Source: Candidatus Njordarchaeum guaymasense
GTDB taxonomy: Archaea; Asgardarchaeota; Njordarchaeia; Njordarchaeales; Njordarchaeaceae
Assembly: GCA_030587605.1 (NCBI GenBank)
Contig: JAUQYT010000223.1
Span: 1-9,879 of the forward strand
Direction: 5' to 3'
Length of the DNA: 9,879 nt
A program made the position numbers and the translations under genes. Shown in pieces: positions 4,946 through 9,879 of this stretch. A model generated the notes under the pieces. It was not told the DNA's origin, made no database searches, and saw only the letters and a program-made list of their open reading frames with translations. Numbering within the stretch: position 1 is the stretch's first letter; each line of letters opens with the position of its first letter.

Positions 4946-6031
4946 ATGCAACTGTATAGGACACTTGCTAAGAGAATCGTGAATGATTGTTTAAGGGTAT
5001 CTGAGGGTGAGATGGTCTGGATAGCATCAATGCGTGATGCGCTCGACTTGGCCGAGGAAGTAGCTCTCGAGTGTGACAAGAAAGGTGCTAAACCCCTAAT
5101 TCAATCGCTGTCAGACTACTATATGACTCGCTGGCTGGCTGAGACTGACATGAAGTTCGTTGAAGCGCCCCAGAAGCACGTACTCGAGGCGTTCAACAAA
5201 GTCGATGTATACATTGGTCTCGGGAAACCCGCTTTAAGGGAGACTCCAGCGGAGAGGATTAGCGCTTGGAGGAGGATGAGGAAGCCCATGGCTGATTTGA
5301 TCGACTCACGCGGAGTAAGGTGGCTCGGCACCGTGTTCCCTACAACGGCGGCGGGAAAGGTGTCCAACATGCACTTTGGAAAATATGAGAAGGCGGTCTT
5401 AAACGCCCTCGACGTTGACTACCAGAAGATCTCGGATCGGGGTAAACAGATAATAAGCAACCTTCTGGGAACAAAAACAATCCATGTCACCTCCGGCAAG
5501 GGAACGGACCTGACATTCGAGGTTACGGGTAGAAAGTGGATGAATGACGACGGCATCCTAGACAACGAAGATTTAGCGAACAAAGACATAGGAATGAACC
5601 TCCCTGCGGGAGAGGTCTTTGTTGCACCAATTGAGGAGAGCGCCAACGGGGTTGCGTTTTTCGACGTTCCAACAAGTTACTTTGGCGCAACCGCGCACAA
5701 CATCAAGCTGACATTCAAGGACGGCAGAGTCGTCGACTTCAAAATTGAGAAGGGAGAAGAGAACTTCAGAAAAATACTCGAGAACGCAACGGGAGACAAG
5801 GATAAGATTGCCGAGTTCGCCATGGGAACGAACCCCAAAGCAACCTTTATCACCGACATAACCCAGGACGAGAAAGTCCTAGGAACCGTCCACATAGCTA
5901 TAGGAGACAACAAGGGCCCAGCGTACGGGGGCAAGAACAACTCATCTTTGCACTGGGACCTAATAATGACCAAGCCAACAGTCGAGACAGATGGAAAAAC
6001 AAAAATGAAAGACGGAAAGTTCACAATCTAG
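4946..6031 (+). CDS. M29-family metalloaminopeptidase
   Basis: A cytosolic aminopeptidase of family M29 (AmpS/aminopeptidase T type), which removes N-terminal residues using two metal ions. From ATG 4946 it has 361 residues. The N-terminal part (MQLYRTLAKRIVNDCLRVSE onward) carries the alpha/beta fold. The C-terminal part carries the metal site: NLPAGEVFVAPIEESANG (Glu223), DKIAEFAMGTNP (Glu290), LGTVHIAIGDN (His316) and SSLHWDLIM (His336, Asp338), matching the five ligands of the family in order. ATG 4946 is preferred over TTG 4931 because AGGAG lies five to six bases ahead of it. Its 3' end meets the corrinoid protein gene with only 19 bases between. A leader hairpin at 4885-4924 may influence expression. 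Substrate preference cannot be read from sequence. Confidence 0.95.
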   Translation: MQLYRTLAKRIVNDCLRVSEGEMVWIASMRDALDLAEEVALECDKKGAKPLIQSLSDYYMTRWLAETDMKFVEAPQKHVLEAFNKVDVYIGLGKPALRETPAERISAWRRMRKPMADLIDSRGVRWLGTVFPTTAAGKVSNMHFGKYEKAVLNALDVDYQKISDRGKQIISNLLGTKTIHVTSGKGTDLTFEVTGRKWMNDDGILDNEDLANKDIGMNLPAGEVFVAPIEESANGVAFFDVPTSYFGATAHNIKLTFKDGRVVDFKIEKGEENFRKILENATGDKDKIAEFAMGTNPKATFITDITQDEKVLGTVHIAIGDNKGPAYGGKNNSSLHWDLIMTKPTVETDGKTKMKDGKFTI

Positions 6032-6050
6032 AGGCTTCAGAAGAACTGGT

Positions 6051-6698
6051 CTACTGTTGTTTCCTAGGGTTGCTCACCCATCTCTTTATAATTTCAAACC
6101 CCTTCACAGCGTCTTCAGCGTACTTGTCAGCCTTTACTTCCCCAGCTACCTCATTTGAGACCGCTGCACCTCCAATAATCACTTTTACTTTCTTGCGCAA
6201 GTCAGCTTCCTCAAGTGCATGGATTGTTTTCCTGATCCCCTCAACTCCTGTAGAGAGAAGACTTGATAGAGCTATCACTTTCACTTCTGGCATCTTCGCC
6301 CATTTCAGGAAATCAGATGCGGGAACGTCTACGCCCAGATCCTCTACGTCCATACCTGTAGACTTCAGGAGAGCCGTTAGAATGTTTTTTCCAAAGTCAT
6401 GTATGTCGCCTCTGACAGTTCCTATGATGATTCTGCCTGAGAATTCCCGGTTGCTGTTATCACGCTTCTTTCTTTCTGCGTCTGCTATTCCTGCAAGTTC
6501 CGTTCTGAGCGCTTCCGATGCTACCATGAGACCTATCTCACCAGATCGCTTGGTTCCCTCCAGTATTGCCTTGCTCACGATCCTGTAGCCTGAAACACCG
6601 GCAACGCGTGCTTCACTCATTGCCTCTCTCATTTTCTGGAAATCTAGAGACTCTACTGCGCTTCTGATTCTCTTCAGGATTGCTTCCTCACTGCTCAC
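6051..6698 (-). CDS. Corrinoid (B12-binding) protein, MtbC/MtaC-like
   Basis: A 215-residue cobalamin-binding protein of the type that carries methyl groups between a substrate methyltransferase and a second methyltransferase. Residues 1-85 form a helical cap (KAILEGTKRSGEIGLMVASE, then ALRTELAGIADAE), and residues 88-210 a Rossmann-like B12 domain. The lower-ligand motif is RGDIHDFGKNI (96-106), with His100 to bind cobalt. SLLST (146-150) and IIGGAAVSN (175-182) supply the other cofactor contacts. The start is GTG 6698: an in-frame TAG lies 12 bases upstream and a GGGGTG element precedes it. No methyltransferase gene lies beside it in the window, so its partner must be elsewhere or be supplied by an unfamiliar protein. 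DUF2284 and a possible 46-residue protein lie upstream on the same strand. Confidence 0.92.
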   Translation of the reverse strand: MSSEEAILKRIRSAVESLDFQKMREAMSEARVAGVSGYRIVSKAILEGTKRSGEIGLMVASEALRTELAGIADAERKKRDNSNREFSGRIIIGTVRGDIHDFGKNILTALLKSTGMDVEDLGVDVPASDFLKWAKMPEVKVIALSSLLSTGVEGIRKTIHALEEADLRKKVKVIIGGAAVSNEVAGEVKADKYAEDAVKGFEIIKRWVSNPRKQQ

Positions 6699-6834
6699 TT
6701 GATGACACCCCTACATGGCGCAGTGTCAGGTTCCCCACATTTCTCTCGTTGGCACTAGAAGCCGGATGCACAAAGAGGACTTGAAGCATCAGGCGCAGAA
6801 AGTTGATGGGGGTATCCTCCCAAATACATCCTTG

Positions 6835-6844
6835 TTTTTAAAAG
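6835..6844 (-). promoter_or_regulatory. TATA-box candidate for the corrinoid protein gene
   Basis: On the minus strand this reads TTTTAAAAAC after an A/G-rich flank. It predicts a start near 6812 and a leader of about 110 bases. GGGTATCC (6810-6817) and GGAATACCC (6844-6852) flank the box as an inverted repeat with one bulged base, a possible operator. The leader shows no recognisable cobalamin riboswitch. Confidence 0.4.
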
Positions 6845-6856
6845 GAATACCCGTCT

Positions 6857-6997
6857 TCACTTTTGGCCCTGCTTGCTGATCCTGGCACTTGGTTTGGTTT
6901 CCTTGCCAATCGTCCCGTATTGTAGACAGTTCGTCAGCCGCCAAGTTGTCGGGAACTTTTTCACGTTCATCGAGTGGTGGACCCTGACCTTGTACAT
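6857..6997 (-). CDS. Possible small basic protein (46 aa), unknown
   Basis: I do not recognise it. From ATG 6997 the frame gives 46 residues with a high content of basic and polar residues (start MYKVRVHHSMNVKKFPTTWR, end ARISKQGQK) and no membrane segment. Support is a purine-rich AGGAG about eleven bases upstream, its place 38 bases after the end of the DUF2284 gene on the same strand, and codons similar to the neighbours. The frame is open further upstream into the DUF2284 gene (ATG 7072), but that part is out of frame with DUF2284 and probably not translated. It could be a chance ORF; a conserved homologue next to other DUF2284 genes would settle this. Confidence 0.4.
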   Translation of the reverse strand: MYKVRVHHSMNVKKFPTTWRLTNCLQYGTIGKETKPSARISKQGQK

Positions 6998-7035
6998 TTG
7001 ATCTTTCTTCTCCTTTTGATCTTCGGTTTCCGCTT

Positions 7036-7821
7036 CTAAGCTACCAATACGAGTCCATGCCATGAGACACATGGAACCGAGGTCTTCGGATGTTCAGGCA
7101 TAATTATGTATGGGGTGTCCCAGCCAGCGTTTCGCGCCGTTGCGAAGACATCTATGCCTGAAGCTTCCATCGCTGGGCGAGGCCGTAGATAGCTATTGCA
7201 TATCTTGCCGTCGAGCACTGGGCAGCGGGGCATCTCCTTTCCACTGAACCAATCAGCAACATATTCAGGTGAGAAGACTCCACAGTCTCCACAGGGACCG
7301 CCCTTGAATCCCATCGCCAAGTGATATCCACGGTAATTCGCCTCTGTTTCAACGATTGCAACAATCTCATTCAATTCATTAACGTGCTGGAATGTTCTTG
7401 TGATCATGTCAGGGTAGATATGATCCTCAACCCGCGGCATGTACCTGATCAAGATTCCGTACTTGTATCTCGACACGATCTCTTGTGTCTCTGTGTGCGT
7501 CGGCGAGTAAGGCGGGCAACACGGACTCGACCCGTAGCCAAAACACATTGGGATTATGCACTTCCATCGAGCTCTAGGGTCGATCACAATCTTATCTGTC
7601 GTAATCATAGTAGCCAATCCATTTGCAGGCGTCTTTGCTCTCTTCGCTACGTCCTCTATAGCTTTCTTGGCTAGTTCAACAAGTTCCTCTAGATCCTTTC
7701 GGTCAACCACCCACTTCACTACTGATGTAGGTCTCTCCTGCTTCTTTGGAAGCCCAGCCCTTCTTTCAAACGCTAGTTTAGATCTTTCTCTCTCAAACTC
7801 GGAGGTTTTCTTGGTTGCCAA
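7036..7821 (-). CDS. DUF2284 predicted metal-binding protein
   Basis: A 261-residue cytosolic protein of the DUF2284 family (predicted metal-binding, function not established). Cysteines are arranged as in the family: WKCIIPMCFGYGSSPCCPP (Cys88, Cys93, Cys101, Cys102), GGPCGDCG (Cys177, Cys180), RCPVLDGKIC (Cys200, Cys208), followed by RPRPAMEASGIDVFATARNAG (213-233). The second group resembles a ferredoxin-like or zinc-binding cluster. The first 80 residues are charged and helical, probably a family-specific extension. The start is TTG 7821, about ten bases after AGGAG; no in-frame ATG appears before residue 72. DUF2284 genes often accompany anaerobic metabolism, and here a corrinoid protein gene follows on the same strand after the possible 46-residue ORF, which hints at a role in methyl or cofactor metabolism. 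Confidence 0.9.
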   Translation of the reverse strand: MATKKTSEFERERSKLAFERRAGLPKKQERPTSVVKWVVDRKDLEELVELAKKAIEDVAKRAKTPANGLATMITTDKIVIDPRARWKCIIPMCFGYGSSPCCPPYSPTHTETQEIVSRYKYGILIRYMPRVEDHIYPDMITRTFQHVNELNEIVAIVETEANYRGYHLAMGFKGGPCGDCGVFSPEYVADWFSGKEMPRCPVLDGKICNSYLRPRPAMEASGIDVFATARNAGWDTPYIIMPEHPKTSVPCVSWHGLVLVA

Positions 7822-7878
7822 AACAATCTTCTCCTATTGCTTGAATTCTCTGTTCAATTCACATATGTTGCTGAAGTC

Positions 7879-7888
7879 ATTTTTATCC
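7879..7888 (+). promoter_or_regulatory. TATA-box candidate between DUF2284 and the plus-strand genes
   Basis: ATTTTTATCC lies about 30 bases ahead of ATG 7916. That spacing fits a short leader for the 40-residue ORF and co-transcription of the HAD gene. On the opposite strand the same bases read GGATAAAAAT and could help DUF2284. Confidence 0.3.
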
Positions 7889-7915
7889 TTTTGCACTACG
7901 GAGGACCACCTACTT

Positions 7916-8038
7916 ATGCCCAGAAGGAAACAGAGAGTGTTGAGCGAACAGGTGTCAATTTCATCTGTGGGTAGATTCGATAAGGCTCCATTTTTCGCCC
8001 GCCCAGCGTTAGTATGTCTCAGAAAAGGAAAGGATTAA
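7916..8038 (+). CDS. Possible small ORF (40 aa), unknown
   Basis: An ORF of 40 residues with a basic start (MPRRKQRVLSEQ) and a basic end (CLRKGKD). GGAGG at 7900-7904 lies about eleven bases upstream of the ATG and a TATA candidate about 30 bases upstream, so it sits where a first gene would be, 44 bases ahead of the HAD gene. No domain can be recognised and it may be chance. The longer open frame reaching back to 7556 runs antisense through DUF2284 and is not credible. Confidence 0.25.
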   Translation: MPRRKQRVLSEQVSISSVGRFDKAPFFARPALVCLRKGKD

Positions 8039-8082
8039 GATTAGATAAGAATAATGTGTAGGAATAGGTATCAGAAAATTAG

Positions 8083-8829
8083 GTGGAATCAGATTCGATG
8101 CGTGGCAGACGGCTGAATGTAGTTTTCTTTGACGCTATGGGCACAATTATATCTCTTAAACCATGGGTTCTCGTAATGGGAAGCGAGTTCGCACAACTCT
8201 CGAAAGCACACAACGTGAGGTTCGAGGACTTAACCAAGACTTGGGGTATCGAGTGGAAAAAAGTCAACCAAGAGATCAGGGCAGACAAGACAAAGCCATT
8301 TCAAAGTGTAAGAGAGCTTTTTTATGAAGCTTTCACTATTATAGGAAAAAAGCTTGGCATAAGATTACAGCAGGAAGACATTCAGAGCATCATCAAGAGA
8401 GTCACTGACTATGTCAATGAGAACTCGGTATCTTATCCTGATGTACGTGAAACGATTGAAGAACTGAGGAAAGAAGGCTATAGGGTCGGTGTTATCAGTG
8501 ACGCTGACGCCAGTGATTTAACCCTCCAACTCAGATCTGCAGGAGTCCTCAGCTCTTTTGACACAGTGACGACAAGTTCAGAGGCAATGTCATACAAACC
8601 AAATCCGAAGATATTCGAAGTTGCGTTGAAGAAGATGAACTGCAAGCCATTCGAGGCATGCCATATTGGTGACAGCCAGGAAATGGATGTAACGGGAGCA
8701 AACAACATCGGGCTACACTCAATCCTAGTCACTCATGGTAAGACACAACTAGACAAGAGTTTACCCAAGCCGACCCATATCGTCAAAGAGGTTGGTGAAG
8801 TGATACCACTTCTTAAGAATTGCCATTAA
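8083..8829 (+). CDS. HAD-superfamily hydrolase
   Basis: A 248-residue haloacid dehalogenase-superfamily enzyme, cytosolic, probably a phosphatase or dehalogenase-like hydrolase. The four motifs are seen: I VVFFDAMGT (nucleophile Asp17), II VGVISDAD (Ser139), III SYKPNPKIF (Lys172) and IV HIGDSQEMDVTGA (Asp197, Asp202). Residues about 22-115 are the helical cap (C1). In motif I the second Asp usual in phosphatases is Met19, as in the dehalogenase-like DxYGT group, so the usual general acid is missing and the reaction may differ. The start is GTG 8083 or ATG 8098; neither has a strong ribosome site, though AGGTGG lies ahead of the ATG. It is co-directional with the alkyladenine glycosylase gene, 51 bases downstream, with a small hairpin between. 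Substrate unknown. Confidence 0.92.
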   Translation: MESDSMRGRRLNVVFFDAMGTIISLKPWVLVMGSEFAQLSKAHNVRFEDLTKTWGIEWKKVNQEIRADKTKPFQSVRELFYEAFTIIGKKLGIRLQQEDIQSIIKRVTDYVNENSVSYPDVRETIEELRKEGYRVGVISDADASDLTLQLRSAGVLSSFDTVTTSSEAMSYKPNPKIFEVALKKMNCKPFEACHIGDSQEMDVTGANNIGLHSILVTHGKTQLDKSLPKPTHIVKEVGEVIPLLKNCH

Positions 8830-8830
8830 C

Positions 8831-8845
8831 AGATGATTTTCATCT
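8831..8845. repeat. Small hairpin between HAD and Aag genes
   Basis: AGATGA (8831-8836) pairs with TCATCT (8840-8845) around TTT, starting two bases after the HAD stop codon. It is too short and lacks a T tract to be called a terminator with confidence. Confidence 0.35.
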
Positions 8846-8880
8846 AGCCAGCCAATTCTTCCTGACTTTGGAATGCACAT

Positions 8881-9573
8881 TTGGGTAATGGGTGGAGACT
8901 GGTGAAAGATCGCGTAGTCAGAGGAGAAGAATCACTTCAGCGATCTGTTGTTCTCCCCCAAGAGTTTTACTCGAGAGAGACAGTGAAAGTTGCGAAGGAT
9001 CTCCTTGGCAAGATCCTTGTCAGAACACTACGCAAGAAAATCCTCTTGGAAGGTCGAATAGTCGAGGTCGAAGCATATCGCGGAAGGGACGATCCAGCCA
9101 GTCACGCGTATGGGGCACTAACTGAGCGCAATAGGGTAATGTTTCACCGAGTTGGACTGGCGTACGTATACTTCATCTACGGTAACCATTACTGCCTCAA
9201 TGCAACGGCAAGAAGCAAATCTGAGGAAGCGGGTGCCGTCCTTTTGAGAGCGATAGAACCGCTTAAAGGAATAACGCATATATTTAGAAATAGAAACATC
9301 AAAGAGGAAAGGCTGGCAAGGAGAGAGGGGGAAGCACGCCCTCCCCCACAGCTAACAAACGGGCCTGGGAAACTAACACAAGCAATGCGCGTCACTGGTA
9401 AGCTGAATGGAATCGATCTAACGGATCGAATGTCGGAGCTCCACGTACGCAGGAACGTTGAGAGCAAGTCTGAGGCTGAGATAGTATCAACTCAAAGAGT
9501 CGGGATAAACAAAGGCAAAGACAAGCCATGGAGATTCTACATCAAAGGCAACGCATTTGTCTCCAAACCATAG
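8881..9573 (+). CDS. Alkyladenine (3-methylpurine) DNA glycosylase, Aag/MPG family
   Basis: A monofunctional base-excision repair enzyme that removes alkylated purines such as 3-methyladenine, and hypoxanthine in many homologues. Family features in order: LPQEFYSRETVKVAKDLLGK (25-44), GRIVEVEAYRGRDDPASHA (58-76) with the catalytic Glu64, ERNRVMFHRVGLAYVYFIYG (82-101) with the intercalating-Tyr region, NHYCLN (102-107), AVLLRAIEP (119-127), NGPGKLTQAM (160-169) and RVGINKGKDKPWRFYIKGN (206-224). All key segments are present, and 230 residues is slightly longer than the usual ~200. The excess is at the N-terminus, whose start is uncertain: TTG 8881 or, with GGTGGAG just ahead, GTG 8902. It probably shares a transcript with the HAD gene. 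Mutually exclusive hairpins follow its stop codon. Confidence 0.94.
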   Translation: MGNGWRLVKDRVVRGEESLQRSVVLPQEFYSRETVKVAKDLLGKILVRTLRKKILLEGRIVEVEAYRGRDDPASHAYGALTERNRVMFHRVGLAYVYFIYGNHYCLNATARSKSEEAGAVLLRAIEPLKGITHIFRNRNIKEERLARREGEARPPPQLTNGPGKLTQAMRVTGKLNGIDLTDRMSELHVRRNVESKSEAEIVSTQRVGINKGKDKPWRFYIKGNAFVSKP

Positions 9574-9577
9574 ACAC

Positions 9578-9616
9578 CTTACGTTGGTAAGTTATCACGC
9601 AATACTTACCCGTGAT
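9578..9616. terminator. Overlapping alternative hairpins after the Aag gene
   Basis: GTAAG (9587-9591) can pair with CTTAC just before it (9578-9582, loop GTTG), or, as GTAAGT, with ACTTAC (9604-9609). ATCACG (9594-9599) can pair with CGTGAT (9611-9616). The second and third pairings interleave, so they exclude each other as simple hairpins. The stretch starts five bases after the stop codon, so a 3' end or terminator role is likely, but there is no long T run. Confidence 0.35.
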
Positions 9617-9758
9617 CAATTGAGTAAAAGTAGGATAGAATCCCACCTTAGCCGGACATGCCTTCACAATAGAAAACGATTTATTCCCGTAGAAAAACTA
9701 GCAAGGTGTGTTCTGACGCTGCATCTCTAATCAAAAATGGTCCTTGAGATCTATTATA

Positions 9759-9879
9759 ATGCGAGGAGGAAGATGGTACCCGCAAGAAGAGAGCGGAATG
9801 ATAGGGCGGCGAATCGGGGAAGAGTTCAATTTGGCTTCAATTACGCGGTTTCTAGATAAACTTTCTTCAAAGCTCTATG
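9759..9879 (+). CDS. Start of an unidentified gene (partial)
   Basis: From ATG 9759 the frame stays open to the window edge (40 codons), beginning MRGGRWYPQEESGMIGRRIG, then EEFNLASITRFLDKLSSKLY. The second half looks like amphipathic helices of a real protein, but no family can be named from this much. There is no strong ribosome site; an ATG at 9798 is an alternative start. A TATA-like stretch (GATTTATTCC, near 9678-9687) lies about 70 bases upstream. A competing 40-codon frame from ATG 9737 ends within the window and is less convincing. Confidence 0.45.
   Translation, partial: MRGGRWYPQEESGMIGRRIGEEFNLASITRFLDKLSSKLY

Noticed and set aside
6070..6588. 172-codon frame on the plus strand
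   Set aside because: Antisense to the corrinoid protein, whose B12 motif is unmistakable.
6699..6812. Cobalamin riboswitch ahead of the corrinoid gene
   Set aside because: The leader length would fit, but I find no B12-box-like core or the expected stems.
7556..7915. Upstream part of a 160-codon plus-strand frame
   Set aside because: Antisense to DUF2284 coding sequence; only the last 40 codons beyond 7916 have any independent support.
1..9879. CRISPR array, insertion sequence, integrase or phage genes
   Set aside because: No regularly spaced repeats, transposase motifs, terminal inverted repeats or att-like duplications beside the tRNA were seen.

Overview
The window looks like chromosomal DNA of an archaeon, probably from the TACK side of the tree (a bathyarchaeal-type genome is my guess). 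The grounds are: a tRNA gene interrupted by two introns with bulge-helix-bulge (BHB) splice sites, AT-rich TATA-type promoter boxes, a KaiC-like ATPase, an archaeal-type Ogg2 8-oxoguanine glycosylase, a DUF2284 protein and a stand-alone corrinoid protein. Several genes start with TTG or GTG, some behind a clear GGAGG ribosome binding site. I see no CRISPR array, insertion sequence, phage gene or rRNA.

Left part (1-2300): the tail of an alpha/beta hydrolase (+); a small unrecognised 106-residue protein (-); a long non-coding stretch with a promoter and inverted repeats; a KaiC/RAD55-family ATPase (+) whose N-terminus is split between two reading frames; and, facing it, a tRNA-Thr(CGU) gene (-) with introns at 32/33 and 37/38.

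Middle part (2300-6050): a two-domain protein, possibly roadblock-like plus winged helix (+), meets a seven-helix membrane protein (-) at a symmetric terminator-like hairpin. The Ogg2 DNA glycosylase (-) lies upstream of the membrane protein gene. Ogg2 and an M29 aminopeptidase (+) diverge from one nearly palindromic TATA region.

Right part (6050-9879): on the minus strand, a DUF2284 metal-binding protein, a possible 46-residue protein and a corrinoid protein form a co-directional set, which suggests a link to methyl or corrinoid metabolism. On the plus strand, a possible 40-residue ORF, an HAD-family hydrolase, an alkyladenine DNA glycosylase (Aag/MPG) and the start of an unknown gene run to the window end. 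Two base-excision repair glycosylases are therefore present, for oxidised guanine and alkylated purines, but not in one operon.

The most notable item is the doubly interrupted tRNA-Thr. The BHB motif of the second intron appears to be complete only after the first intron has been removed, which implies ordered splicing.
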